A DNA stretch of 64,000 bases from Silvibacterium dinghuense (GCF_004123295.1 NZ_SDMK01000004.1:248001-312000); one strand, 5' to 3'; shown: positions 15,536 through 24,734, counted from the first letter of the stretch. The notes: generated by a model not told the origin, from the letters alone. Translations and numbers: made by a program.

Positions 15536-17260
15536 ATGCGGTTTGCCCGTCACGTGTGGGCGTTGGCCTTCGCTCTGTTGTCGCTCTCGGCCCCCACGGC
15601 CCCGGGACAGGCCACAATCCCGGCGCCGATCCCGCCCTCGAGCGGCACGCCGGTACACATCGCAGTCGATCTCGCCCAGCCCGTAGGCCCGTACAAGCCC
15701 ATCTACAGCTGGTTCGGCTACGACGAGAGCAACTACACCACCATGCCCAACGGCCGGAAGCTGCTCGGCGAGCTGCATGATCTGAGCCCGGTGCCGGTAT
15801 ACATCCGGGCACATCATCTGCTCACCTCCGGAAACGGCGTGCCCGAGCTCAAGTGGAGCTCGACCAACGTCTACCGCGAAGACGCAGGCGGCAGGCCCAT
15901 CTACGATTTCACCCTCCTCGACGGCATCTTCGACGCATACAAGGCAGCGGGCGTGCGGCCGATGGTCGAACTCGGCTTCATGCCCAGGGATCTCGCGGCG
16001 AACCTGCCCGATCGCACGCAATACCAGGTCCACTATCCGCAGAGCACCATCTCCGGAGCCTCCAACAATCCTCCCAGGGACTACAACAAGTGGCGCGAGC
16101 TGGTGCGCGTCGTCGTCGCGCACCTGGTAGAACGCTACGGGCGGGACACCGTGCGGCAGTGGTACTTCGAAGTCTGGAATGAGCCCGACATCGACTACTG
16201 GCACGCCTCGCCAGAAGACTATTGGAAGCTCTACGACTACGCCGTCGCAGGCGTGCGCGCCGCGCTTCCCGAAGCCAGAGTCGGAGGACCGGCAAGCACC
16301 AGTCCGCGCAGCGACAAAGCCAACGCCTTCCTCAGGAACTTCCTCACCCATGTCGCGACCGGCAGAAGCGCGGCCACCGGCAGCTCCATCCCGCTGGACT
16401 TCATCTCCTTCCACGTCAAAGGCCAGCCGCAGATCGTCGATGGACAGGTCCGCATGGGCCTCGACAAGGAGCTGAAAGACGTGGACCGCGGATTCGCGAC
16501 CGTGGCCTCCTTCGCCAGGTTCCACAACCTGCCCATCATCCTCAGCGAGGCCGATCCGGAAGGCTGCGCCGCCTGCTCGAGCAAAGTGAATCCCGCCAAC
16601 GACTACAGGAACGGCACGCTCTACCCGGCCTACACCGCAGCCGCCTACAAGGCGCTCTTTGCGCTGCAGGACAAGTACCGCGTCAACCTCATCGCCATGC
16701 TGAGCTGGTCCTTCGAGTTTGAGAACAGGGACTATTTCGAAGGCTTTCGCTCGCTCTCGACCAACGGAATCGACGAGCCGATCCTCAACCTCTTCCGCAT
16801 GGTCGCGCTGATGAAAGATCAGCGGGTGAGCGTGCACAGCGACGGCGCCATTCCGCTGGACGAACTCATGGCCAGCGGAGCCGGTGCTGCATCCGACATC
16901 GATGCCTTTGCCACCAGGGCAGCGAACGAAGCCGCCATTCTGCTCTGGAACTACCGCGACGCGGAAGCCCAGGACACATCCGCGCCCGTCACGCTGACGG
17001 TTACAGACCTGCCGCCCGCGGCAAAGCGCGTGCTGGTGAAGCAATACCGCATCGACACCAGCCACAGCAACGCCTACACCACATGGAAGAAGATGGGATC
17101 GCCGCAACACCCCACCTCGGAGCAGTACGCGCAGCTGCTCGACCGCGCCGGGCTGGAGCTGCTCGGCTCACCCACATGGCAGGATGTCCACGATGGGCAA
17201 ATCGAAATAAAAACAGAACTCCCGGGAGAGTCCATCGCACTGGTGCAGGTCCGCTGGTAG
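15536..17260 (+). CDS. Secreted glycoside hydrolase, GH39-like (beta-xylosidase type)
   Basis: 574 residues with a signal peptide (cleavage near AAPGQA, residue 25). A TIM barrel follows: RAHHLLT at 91-97, VWNEPDID with the presumed acid/base Glu216, and ILSEADPEG with the presumed nucleophile Glu338, spacing as in GH39. A beta domain closes the chain. GH39 includes xylosidases and iduronidases; exported and alone here, it most likely trims plant xylose-containing glycans. Substrate is inference. A divergent sugar operon is not present. Confidence 0.85.
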   Translation: MRFARHVWALAFALLSLSAPTAPGQATIPAPIPPSSGTPVHIAVDLAQPVGPYKPIYSWFGYDESNYTTMPNGRKLLGELHDLSPVPVYIRAHHLLTSGNGVPELKWSSTNVYREDAGGRPIYDFTLLDGIFDAYKAAGVRPMVELGFMPRDLAANLPDRTQYQVHYPQSTISGASNNPPRDYNKWRELVRVVVAHLVERYGRDTVRQWYFEVWNEPDIDYWHASPEDYWKLYDYAVAGVRAALPEARVGGPASTSPRSDKANAFLRNFLTHVATGRSAATGSSIPLDFISFHVKGQPQIVDGQVRMGLDKELKDVDRGFATVASFARFHNLPIILSEADPEGCAACSSKVNPANDYRNGTLYPAYTAAAYKALFALQDKYRVNLIAMLSWSFEFENRDYFEGFRSLSTNGIDEPILNLFRMVALMKDQRVSVHSDGAIPLDELMASGAGAASDIDAFATRAANEAAILLWNYRDAEAQDTSAPVTLTVTDLPPAAKRVLVKQYRIDTSHSNAYTTWKKMGSPQHPTSEQYAQLLDRAGLELLGSPTWQDVHDGQIEIKTELPGESIALVQVRW

Positions 17261-17288
17261 CGCGAAGCAGCAAACTGCCCGATCCATA

Positions 17289-17924
17289 TCATCGGCGGCG
17301 TCGAGCGTTGGAAATCAGAGCCCGGACATGCGCGGCCTGCGCCTGCCGGATCGATGCCGGCGAAAGGCCTCCCGCCATCATGTCCTCGACAAGATCGATA
17401 TGGATCGCCGCCAGCAAAACGTGCGCGGCATAGCCTGCATCGTCCTCCGTGATCGCCCTTGCCGCACGCTCGATAAAGTGCTGCAGCAGACCGTGCATCC
17501 ATCTGTAATGCTCCGATTGAAGCAGGCCCGGACCGAACTCGAGCGCGCGGATGAGATGACGGTTTTTCAACTTGAACAGGAGCAGCGCGTCGAGGAACGC
17601 CACCGCCCGCTCCTGCGGCAATGCTCCCGGCCCAAGCGGCGGATCGCCTTTTTCCACGCCGCTCCGGAGCGCTGCCAGCTTTCGCGCCCACAGCTCCCTG
17701 AGAAGCCCCTCGCGGTTGCCGAAGGCGCGGAACAGCGTTCCCTTCCCCGTGCCGGCTTTGGCTGCAATGGCATCCATCGTTACGGCTTGCGGAGAATCGG
17801 CATCGGCGAAGAGCGCGGCGGCCGCATCGAGCACCCGCTCCGTGGAGATCGCCGGTCGCCCACGCCGCACTTTTATATTTTCGGACTCACAGTCCGATAT
17901 GCTAGGCTTCTTTTTAGGACTCAC
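17289..17924 (-). CDS. TetR-family regulator
   Basis: 211 residues from a GTG at 17924. Helix-turn-helix at about 22-70 (ISTERVLDAAAALFAD, MDAIAAKAGTGKGTLFRAFGNREGLL); the C-terminal part is a ligand domain with HxxIDLVEDMM. The start is uncertain: GTG 17924 falls inside an operator, and GTG 17870 (RRGRPAIS start) would give a 193-residue protein that fits the family better. Divergent from an NTF2-like gene across 27 bp, which it probably represses. Confidence 0.9.
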   Translation of the reverse strand: MSPKKKPSISDCESENIKVRRGRPAISTERVLDAAAALFADADSPQAVTMDAIAAKAGTGKGTLFRAFGNREGLLRELWARKLAALRSGVEKGDPPLGPGALPQERAVAFLDALLLFKLKNRHLIRALEFGPGLLQSEHYRWMHGLLQHFIERAARAITEDDAGYAAHVLLAAIHIDLVEDMMAGGLSPASIRQAQAAHVRALISNARRRR

Positions 17925-17930
17925 AGTCCG
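17882..17930. promoter_or_regulatory. Double TetR operator
   Basis: Two copies of the dyad GGACT-CAC-AGTCC, at 17882-17896 and 17916-17930, centres 34 bp apart, between the divergent TetR and NTF2-like genes. Identical cores, unique here, strongly suggest the sites of this TetR protein. Confidence 0.75.
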
Positions 17931-17951
17931 TAATTCTATTCGAGGTTCGTC

Positions 17952-18344
17952 ATGTCAGCTACTTCTTCGCTGCCCGGATGGCTCGCCCGCGCCATCGGTG
18001 CGCTGCAGGATGGGAATATCGGCGGCTGGATGGAAATCTACACGCCCGACGCTATCCACGAGTTTCCGTTCGCTCCCACAAACGCGCTACGCCGCCTTGA
18101 AGGACGGGACGACATCGCGGCCTATATGAGCCAGATTCCGGCCCGCATCCGCTTCGGCTCGCTCAGCGATATCCGTGTGCGCGAAGCCGGCGACGAGCTC
18201 ATCGTCGAAGCCACTGGCCATCACCGGCGCGTCGCGGACGACACGCCAAGAGAAATCAGCTATGTCTGGTTCATAACCTTGCGCGACGGCCGAGTGGCGC
18301 ACTTCCGCGACTACATGAATCCGTTGCAGCTCTCGACGCTCTAG
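17952..18344 (+). CDS. NTF2-like (SnoaL-type) protein
   Basis: 130 residues. The cone fold is suggested by the helical start (WLARAIGALQDGNIGGWMEIYTPDAIHEFPFAP), a central RLEGRDDIAAYM and C-terminal strands ending VAHFRDYMNP. Members are small-molecule isomerases, hydrolases or binders; this one cannot be assigned. Transcribed away from the TetR gene, it is probably the main target. GAGG precedes ATG by seven bases. The stop TAG lies in the CTAG that opens the next repeat. Confidence 0.8.
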   Translation: MSATSSLPGWLARAIGALQDGNIGGWMEIYTPDAIHEFPFAPTNALRRLEGRDDIAAYMSQIPARIRFGSLSDIRVREAGDELIVEATGHHRRVADDTPREISYVWFITLRDGRVAHFRDYMNPLQLSTL

Positions 18345-18630
18345 GTTGTATCCCCATAGAGATGGTCTGAAAAGAAAGAACGTACCCTTATCGTTGTCAT
18401 CCCGACCGGAGCGAACCGGGGTCCCCGGCGCGCCCGATGTTGGTGCGCTGGGGTGGGGAAGCGCAGTGGAGGGACCTGCGGTTTTGTTTAGCCCCGCAAC
18501 ACTCCAGCTCGCGACCAACGGGAGCGGAAGCCGAAGGCGAAACGCCCTGCGCGGAGCAGCCGCAGGACGATACAACTGTCCTGCTCCGGTCGAAATGACA
18601 GGTCCCTGCTTGAGCTATATGGGGATACGA
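18341..18630. mobile_element. MITE-like element with terminal inverted repeats
   Basis: It begins CTAGGTTGTATCCCCATAG at 18341 and ends with the complement of GTATCCCCATATAG at 18615-18628. Inside: the AAAGAACGTACCCTTATCG stretch, module A with a long middle (18395-18485), module H (18509-18560) and an inverted partial module A (18575-18606). No coding capacity. The opening CTAG contains the stop codon of the NTF2-like gene. Confidence 0.7.
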
Positions 18631-18711
18631 TCTGAGCCCTCTTCCATCGACGAGCAGAATCGCTGCCGCGAAGCACCTCAACGGCGACGCAAACAAAGCT
18701 AAGATTTCTAC

Positions 18712-19794
18712 ATGGGACAGAGGTTTTACGAAAGCCCTCTCCATCGCTCTCTTCGCTTTGCGGCACGCGCCGGGGCCACGCTGCCCGTGTTCATGGCTCC
18801 GATGTCCGGCGCGTCGCCGGTTTCGCTCGCCTCCGCGATCGCCAATGCGGGAGGCATGGGCGCATGCGGCGCGCTCCTGATGTCTCCCCAGGCGATCTCT
18901 TCCTGGGCAGACGAATTCCGGCAGCACAGCAGCGGTCCGTTCCAGATCAATCTCTGGGTGCCCGATCCGCCTCCGGTCCGCGATGCCGCAGCGGAAGAAC
19001 GTCAGCGCGCCTTTCTCGGCTCCTGGGGACCGGAAATTCCCGCGGACGCAGGCGATACGCCGTTGCAGGACTTCGAAGCACAGTGTCTTGCCCTGCTACA
19101 GGCAAAGCCTCGCGTCATCTCGTCGATCATGGGTCTCTTCCCGCCCTCCTTTGTCGACGAGATGAAGGCGCAGGGCATCCTCTGGTTTGCAACGGCGACC
19201 ACCGCGGCAGAAGCACGCGCAGCCGAAGCAGCAGGCGCGGACGTGATCGTTGCCCAGGGCGCGGAAGCCGGGGGCCATCGTGGCGCATTCCATGCCGCAA
19301 ACGCGGAAGCAGAAGCCGTAGGCCTCTTCGCATTACTGCCGCAGGTCTGCGACGCGGTGTCTCTTCCAGTCATTGCGACAGGAGGCATCTCGGATGGCCG
19401 GGGCATCGCAGCAGCTCTGGTCCTGGGCGCAAGCGCCGTCCAGATCGGCACAGGTTTTCTGCGCACACCCGAAGCCGGGATTCATCCCACCTATGCGGAC
19501 AGGCTGGAGAAGACAGAAGCGCATGACACGCGCCTCACCCGGGCCTTCTCAGGGCGTACCGGCAGAGCCGTCCGCACCCGCTATGTCGAAGAAGCGGCAG
19601 CCAGAGGACCAGCGCCGGCTCCATACCCCGTGCAGCGGGCTCTCACGCGCAGCATGCGGGACGAAGCCGCCGCCCAGAATGATCCGGAGCGTATGCAGAT
19701 GTGGGCCGGTCAGGCTACCTCTCTCGCCAGGCCGTTGCCCGCCGCCACTCTCCTGCAAACCTGGTGGGAAGACGCATTGACCTATCTCCGCTAG
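18712..19794 (+). CDS. Nitronate monooxygenase-like flavoprotein
   Basis: 360 residues, FMN TIM barrel of the 2-nitropropane dioxygenase family: PVFMAPMSGASPVSLASAIANAGGMG near the start, AQGAEAGGHRG at about 180-190 with the His seen in nitronate oxidases, LPVIATGGISDGRGIAAALVLGASAVQIGTGFL for phosphate binding. Class I nitronate monooxygenases oxidise toxic alkyl nitronates. The family also has enoyl reductases, so the substrate is not certain. Stop TAG lies in the CTAG of the following repeat. Confidence 0.85.
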   Translation: MGQRFYESPLHRSLRFAARAGATLPVFMAPMSGASPVSLASAIANAGGMGACGALLMSPQAISSWADEFRQHSSGPFQINLWVPDPPPVRDAAAEERQRAFLGSWGPEIPADAGDTPLQDFEAQCLALLQAKPRVISSIMGLFPPSFVDEMKAQGILWFATATTAAEARAAEAAGADVIVAQGAEAGGHRGAFHAANAEAEAVGLFALLPQVCDAVSLPVIATGGISDGRGIAAALVLGASAVQIGTGFLRTPEAGIHPTYADRLEKTEAHDTRLTRAFSGRTGRAVRTRYVEEAAARGPAPAPYPVQRALTRSMRDEAAAQNDPERMQMWAGQATSLARPLPAATLLQTWWEDALTYLR

Positions 19795-19925
19795 GACGTA
19801 TCCACATAGAGCCACGAGAAAGGGTTGTCATTTCGACCGGAGCAAACCGGGGCCCCCGCCGTTGGCACGATGGGATGGTGAAGCGCAGTGGAGGAACCTG
19901 CGGTTTTGTTTGCTCTCTCATCGAG
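19791..19925 (+). repeat. Left part of a MITE-like element
   Basis: Starts CTAGGACGTATCCACATAG at the NMO stop codon and includes module A with the long middle (19827-19908). No right inverted end is visible, so it is truncated. Confidence 0.65.
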
Positions 19926-19995
19926 ACTTCTTCCAAATTTTTCCCGTCTGTCGAGGTATAGGCAACGCGTCGTACAGGGAGCACCGGGAGCCGTC

Positions 19996-20430
19996 ATGAA
20001 GAAAGCAGCCAGAGCAATCATCCTCGCCATGTGCAGCATCGTGCTGCTCGGAAAGGCGCTCAGTGCCGCAGCGCAAAGCGCGCAGCAGCCTCCCTCCGCA
20101 AGCCAGGAACTTCAAGCCATTCACTCCCCGCAATCTATCGATCAGGAGCTCGCGCGGCTCACAAAGGATCTCGAGCTCACCCCTGAGCAGCAGAAGCAGG
20201 TCCGGGTTCTTCTTGAGGAGCATCACGACAGGATTCAAGCCCTGCTCGACAAGAATCCAGCCTCATCCCGCGAAAGCCTCGGCCCACAGATTCACGCGAT
20301 CAGCGATGAGACCCATCACCAGATTCACGCCCTGCTGAACGACCATCAGAGAGAGCTGGAAAGCCAGATGCAACAACGGGAAAACAACGGAGAAGAAGCC
20401 CGAAGGCCTGCCCCACCGAATGCGCACTGA
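19996..20430 (+). CDS. Exported Spy/CpxP-like helical protein
   Basis: 144 residues. Signal peptide to about residue 27 (ALSAAAQS). The mature part is helical and charged with LTPEQQKQVRVLLEEHHDRIQALL, a match to the LTxxQ pattern of periplasmic Spy/CpxP proteins, then HQIHALLNDHQRELESQMQQ. Such proteins bind unfolded proteins or metals. GGGAG is six bases before ATG. A second protein of this type is at 55293-55757. Confidence 0.7.
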   Translation: MKKAARAIILAMCSIVLLGKALSAAAQSAQQPPSASQELQAIHSPQSIDQELARLTKDLELTPEQQKQVRVLLEEHHDRIQALLDKNPASSRESLGPQIHAISDETHHQIHALLNDHQRELESQMQQRENNGEEARRPAPPNAH

Positions 20431-20464
20431 GCCATTGCGTTGCTCGATGGAGGCATAACCGGCT

Positions 20465-22111
20465 CTAGGGAATATCGGCAAAGAGATTCGGATCGCGGCC
20501 TATCCGGGGAAAGCTCTCCACCGCAGACAGCACATCCATCGCATCCATGCTGCTCAGGTCGATGAGGCGCACGCAATTGCGGCCGTCGGCCTTCGCGCGA
20601 TACAGCGCCGCATCCGCCCAGCGAAGCAGCGTTCCAAACTCGATGCGATGTCCCTGCACCGCGGCGACGCCGACGCTGACCGTAGCCTTTTCGAGAGCGC
20701 CATCGTGCTTCGCATCGCGAAACAGGGACGCCTCGAAATCCAGGTCCGCGATCTTCTTCCTGAAGCTCTCGGCGGCATCCTGAGCCTGCGCCGCGGTCAC
20801 TCCCGGCAGCATCGCAGCAAACTCGTCTCCTCCCAGCCGCGAGCAGCAGGCCCCTTCGATCCGGCCGATCACATCCTGCAGCACTTCCGCCACCCGGCAA
20901 AGCACAGCATCGCCGGAGTGATGTCCGAACCGATCGTTAATCCCTTTGAACGAGTCCGTATCGATCAGCATCACGACGACCGCCGGAGGCTCGGGAGCAG
21001 CCAGGCAGCTCAGAACCTGCCGCTCGAACCAGCGCCGGTTGCCGATGCCGGTCAAAGGATCGGTGATGGCCAGAGTCTCCATCTGCCGCGCCTGCACCTG
21101 CAGCCGCTGCTGCTCGCGCAGCAGCAGGGAATAGAACACGTGCGTTCGCACCGCATAACAGGTGACGATCAGAACCAGGAAGAACACATACCAGACAAGA
21201 TGCCGCTGCAGGACAAACAGGGCCACAGCCGCGGTCCCGATGGCGAGAATCGAAGCCTGCATATTGCCGATGAAGGCCCATTCCAGGGGGCTTGCCCCGG
21301 TCTGTGGTCCGGTTTGGGGCCTGGGCGGCTTGCGCAGGGCGAACTCGCAAAGCAGGATCTCGGGCAGCGGCCCCAGCAGGTCCGTGGGCAGCAGGTAGGG
21401 CTTGGGCAGCAGCGTGTAGTCCACGATGTCGATGAGAAACCGGATGACAACGCCGGCCCAGAGATAGATCGTGACCGCCCGGAAGAATCCGCGCAGCGCC
21501 TCCGAGGTGTTGGAGACAGCGGCGGCCTGCGCAATGCAGGCGAACAGGAAGAAGAGGAGGAAGTTCAGCGCCTGGCGAAGCTCACCGTGCCCGAAACTCT
21601 GCCCGCTCTGCTCCGCCGGAAACAGAGTCGCGACGCAGAGGACGAGCAGCGTCGCATCCAGCGCCCGCACCCGCCAGTCCTCTTCCCAGCGAAAGAAGGA
21701 AACCGCCAGCAGGATGAGCCCCAGCCTGAGACTGAAGTTGGCAGAGCGGATCCCCTCGTGGATCTGCTGAGAAAACAGTCCCGTCTTCGGATAGACCGAA
21801 TGAAAATGACCGAGAGTCAGGTACCCGTAAAAGAAGGAGGCGAGAAACACCACTGCGCTCAGCAGCCGCCATTGCCGTTCCGCGCCGGGATTGCGTCGCG
21901 CCGCGACCAGGCAGCAGACCCCTGCCAGCAACCCTATGACCAACTGGCAGGGGTACATGAAGTAGTAGTCGGGATACGGCTTGACGAGCGGCGACAGCAG
22001 CGGCGCGAGCGCGAGCAGCAACAGGACCGTGCGCCGCAGCCCCCATTCCGGCAGCCGCCAGCGATGCATCATCCCCCGGGGTACAGGATCCTCTCTCACC
22101 TTACACTCCAC
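20465..22111 (-). CDS. Membrane diguanylate cyclase (GGDEF)
   Basis: 548 residues. The first 330 contain about eight hydrophobic segments with no recognised sensor domain; then a short helix (LLREQQRLQVQARQMETLA) and the GGDEF domain from ITDPLTGIGNRR. The active motif GGDEF is intact at 427-431, so it should make cyclic di-GMP from GTP; I see no RxxD inhibitory site at the usual distance before it (GACCSRLGGDEF). GTG at 22111 has AGGA seven bases upstream; ATG 22072 is an alternative. Confidence 0.93.
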   Translation of the reverse strand: MECKVREDPVPRGMMHRWRLPEWGLRRTVLLLLALAPLLSPLVKPYPDYYFMYPCQLVIGLLAGVCCLVAARRNPGAERQWRLLSAVVFLASFFYGYLTLGHFHSVYPKTGLFSQQIHEGIRSANFSLRLGLILLAVSFFRWEEDWRVRALDATLLVLCVATLFPAEQSGQSFGHGELRQALNFLLFFLFACIAQAAAVSNTSEALRGFFRAVTIYLWAGVVIRFLIDIVDYTLLPKPYLLPTDLLGPLPEILLCEFALRKPPRPQTGPQTGASPLEWAFIGNMQASILAIGTAAVALFVLQRHLVWYVFFLVLIVTCYAVRTHVFYSLLLREQQRLQVQARQMETLAITDPLTGIGNRRWFERQVLSCLAAPEPPAVVVMLIDTDSFKGINDRFGHHSGDAVLCRVAEVLQDVIGRIEGACCSRLGGDEFAAMLPGVTAAQAQDAAESFRKKIADLDFEASLFRDAKHDGALEKATVSVGVAAVQGHRIEFGTLLRWADAALYRAKADGRNCVRLIDLSSMDAMDVLSAVESFPRIGRDPNLFADIP

Positions 22112-22262
22112 ATCGCGTCCTGCATGAGGGGCAGGATCGATGGTCTGCTTTCATACTCCCGAGACGACGCATCTGCCCAGCCAGGCCATGCATGCGCTAC
22201 CAGCTCTCAGTGTAGAGACGGAGCGTCACCCCCTCAATCCCCCAAAGAGGCAGGTTGGCCTC

Positions 22263-22465
22263 GCAGCACCATCCCAGTCCCGCAACCAAAGGAAGCGGAG
22301 GTCGCAGGCGAAAGGCCCGGACGGACAGTCCCGCGACCAACGGGAGCAGAGGCCAAAGGTAAAAGGCCCTGCGCGAAGCAGTGAGAAAGTACGAATCTCC
22401 TAGAAATCCCAAAGCCTGTCATCCCGAGCGAGCAACGCGAGTCGAGGGACCTGCGGCTCCGCTGA
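22263..22465 (+). repeat. Module H twice and module A
   Basis: H blocks (about 22279-22380, GCAACCAAAGGAAGCGGAGG and a second copy) followed by module A in its GAGCGAGC variant (22417-22462). They separate the cyclase gene from the BlaI operator. Confidence 0.75.
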
Positions 22466-22532
22466 GTCAGCCGCCTCAGACCTTCCATCCATAGCTTCCC
22501 TGAAAAAATAAATCCACAGATTGCCTGTTCGC

Positions 22533-22566
22533 CTACACAAGTAGTAGGATTCGCATACACAAGTAG
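22533..22566 (+). promoter_or_regulatory. Tandem BlaI-type boxes
   Basis: CTACACAAGTAG at 22533-22544 and ATACACAAGTAG at 22555-22566, start to start 22 bp, two helical turns. The half-sites CTAC/GTAG resemble BlaI/MecI operators (TACA..TGTA). The second box touches the ribosome site AGGAGG of the regulator gene, so binding would block expression of the operon. Confidence 0.7.
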
Positions 22567-22576
22567 GAGGAACGGC

Positions 22577-22963
22577 GTGAGCGGCACAGTGAAGCTATCC
22601 AAGCTGGAATACCAACTGATGGATATCCTCTGGAACTGCGGGGCAAGCTCTGTGCGCGACATCCAGCAGGCTCTCCCCGCGAAACGCCGCCCGGCTTATA
22701 CCACCGTCCAGACCACCGTCTTCCGCATGGAGGCGAAGGGCATCGTCGGCCGCGCAGGCCAGTCCGGCAACGCTTATCTCTTCCGGCCCCTCATCACCCG
22801 CGAGAACGCGCAGCATGCCCTGATCGAAGACCTGCTTTCCATCTTTGGAGGCCGCTCAGAACCTGTCATGGCCCATCTCGTCAACTCCGGCCGTCTCTCG
22901 CTCAAAGATGTGAGAGAGGCAGAAGCCGCTTTGAAAGCCAGAAGATCAGGAAAACATTCGTGA
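22577..22963 (+). CDS. BlaI/MecI-family repressor
   Basis: 128 residues: winged helix LSKLEYQLMDILWNCGASSVRDIQQALPAKRRPAYTTVQTTVFRMEAKGIVGR (first 60), then the dimer tail with LIEDLLSIFGG and AHLV. Start GTG 22577 with AGGAGGAAC upstream. Such repressors are cut by a partner M56 membrane protease; that gene follows with a GTGA overlap. Target operators lie in its own promoter. Confidence 0.93.
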   Translation: MSGTVKLSKLEYQLMDILWNCGASSVRDIQQALPAKRRPAYTTVQTTVFRMEAKGIVGRAGQSGNAYLFRPLITRENAQHALIEDLLSIFGGRSEPVMAHLVNSGRLSLKDVREAEAALKARRSGKHS

Positions 22964-24696
22964 TCAACGGCGAGAGCATTCCGGTCGGCCTCGAGCAGGG
23001 CACCCTGAATCACCTGTGGCAATCGACTGTTGTCGTCCTCCTCGTGTGGATTTTGACCGCCACCTTCAGGAGCAACCGCGCGAGCCTGCGCTACGCGCTC
23101 TGGATGACGGCTTCTGCAAAATTTCTTCTGCCGTTCTCCTTGTTGATCGCCATCGGCCATGCGATCCGCCCGATCTCGACGGCTACTGCGCCAGGTACTC
23201 CCGTGAGCAGCGCGCTATGGCACTCCGTACAGCCCTACACCCTGCCCACAGTGACAGATACAGCCGCATCCCTGGTGACCACGCATGCGCACAGGACCAC
23301 AGAACATCTCTGGCGCTTCGCGTTCTCTTTGTGGATAGCCGGAGCGCTCGTGATGCTCCTCTCCTGGCTTCGCAACTGGCTCAGCCTGCGCGCCATTGCG
23401 CGCCGCGCCCGGCCGATTGGAGAAGTCGCCGGCGTCCCACTGCTGCAATGCGAAGGCTCTATCGAGCCCGGAGTTTTCGGCGCCATCCGCCCGCGCATTC
23501 TCATTCCGAAAGACCTTCTCGAGCGCATCTCCATGCAGGAACTCGAAGCGATTTATGCGCATGAGCTGTGCCATGTCCGCCGCCGCGACAATCTCTCCGC
23601 AGCACTGCACGCCATCGTGCATATCCTCTTCTGGTTTCACCCCGCAGTATGGCTCATTCGAGCAAGACTCATCGACGAGCGAGAGCGCGCCTGCGATGAG
23701 CACGTCGTTACAGAAGGCAGCGACGCCGAAATCTACGCGATGAGCATCCTGAACGTGTGCAGGTTCTATGTCGAAGCCCCTGCGCAGGCCATGGCCGGCG
23801 TCAGTGGCGGCAGCCTCAAACACCGCATCGAGCGCATCCTGGATGGCCTCTCGCATCGCGAGCTCACCCGCGCGCGCAAGCTGACCCTCGCCGCCGCGGT
23901 AGTCTGCGTTATCGGCCTGCCTCTCACCGCCGGCCTCATGAATATCCACTCCGTGCATGCTCAGACAGAGCAGGAACCCTCTTTACCCGGTGCCGGCGAT
24001 CATGCGAAAGCCTTCGACGTGGCCACCGTCCGCCCCTCTCATCTCACCAGTGGATGCGCCAGCATGCTGCCGCCTGGCAGCACGCATTACAGTGTCACGT
24101 GCATGGACCTGCGCGTGCTCATCGCCATGGCCTACGGCGTCAACAGCCACCGCGTCGATGGCCCGTCGAAGGAACTCGACCGCTATTACGACATCAACGC
24201 CAGCACCGGCAATCATCCGTGGCAGCAGACGGATATCGCCCCCATGCTCCAAACCCTGCTTGCCGAGCGGTTCCACCTGAAGGTTCACATCATCGAGCGG
24301 CCTGTCGACGGCTTTGCCATGGTCGTCGCCAAAGGAGGCCCCAGGCTGAAGCAGACCTCAGCGGCCAATGTGAATGAAGCTCAAGCCATCCATGCCGGCC
24401 AGGGAGCACCCAACTTCATCGCGCGAGGCATGGTCCAGGGGACCGCGGCAAGCCTGCGCCAGATCGCCTCGCTACTCAGCTTCCCTGCCGGCGCCCCTGT
24501 CGTCGACCATACCGGCCTGCAGGGTTTCTACGATGTCTCACTGCACTTCGCCCCGGATGACGACAAGGACTCCGACCAGCCCGGCTTTTTCTCCGCCGTC
24601 GAAGAGCAGCTCGGACTGAAGCTCCAGCCGGCCAAGGTACCGGCCACGTTCCTCGTCGTCGATCACGTGGACGCCAATCCCTCGCTGGACCAGTAG
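22960..24696 (+). CDS. M56 (BlaR1-type) membrane metalloprotease with TIGR03435 C-terminal domain
   Basis: 578 residues. Residues 1-320: membrane segments (VVVLLVWILTATF, ASAKFLLPFSLLIAIGHAI, FAFSLWIAGALVMLLSWL) and an M56 domain with zinc motif HELCH (His201, Glu202, His205) and DERERACDE. After a last membrane segment (LTLAAAVVCVIGLPLTAGLM) comes, from about residue 352, a TIGR03435-type domain (FDVATVRPS, LAERFHLKVH, VVDHTGLQGFYDVSLHF), expanded in Acidobacteria and of unknown function. It replaces the penicillin-binding sensor of BlaR1, so the signal is not expected to be a beta-lactam. It presumably inactivates the upstream BlaI-like repressor. Confidence 0.9.
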   Translation: MINGESIPVGLEQGTLNHLWQSTVVVLLVWILTATFRSNRASLRYALWMTASAKFLLPFSLLIAIGHAIRPISTATAPGTPVSSALWHSVQPYTLPTVTDTAASLVTTHAHRTTEHLWRFAFSLWIAGALVMLLSWLRNWLSLRAIARRARPIGEVAGVPLLQCEGSIEPGVFGAIRPRILIPKDLLERISMQELEAIYAHELCHVRRRDNLSAALHAIVHILFWFHPAVWLIRARLIDERERACDEHVVTEGSDAEIYAMSILNVCRFYVEAPAQAMAGVSGGSLKHRIERILDGLSHRELTRARKLTLAAAVVCVIGLPLTAGLMNIHSVHAQTEQEPSLPGAGDHAKAFDVATVRPSHLTSGCASMLPPGSTHYSVTCMDLRVLIAMAYGVNSHRVDGPSKELDRYYDINASTGNHPWQQTDIAPMLQTLLAERFHLKVHIIERPVDGFAMVVAKGGPRLKQTSAANVNEAQAIHAGQGAPNFIARGMVQGTAASLRQIASLLSFPAGAPVVDHTGLQGFYDVSLHFAPDDDKDSDQPGFFSAVEEQLGLKLQPAKVPATFLVVDHVDANPSLDQ

Positions 24697-24734
24697 ACCG
24701 CCGGGAACCCCACATCTCGACTCTGACACACGCA

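Noticed and set aside
22577-24696. Beta-lactam resistance locus
   Set aside because: The M56 protein lacks a penicillin-binding sensor domain and no beta-lactamase gene is adjacent.
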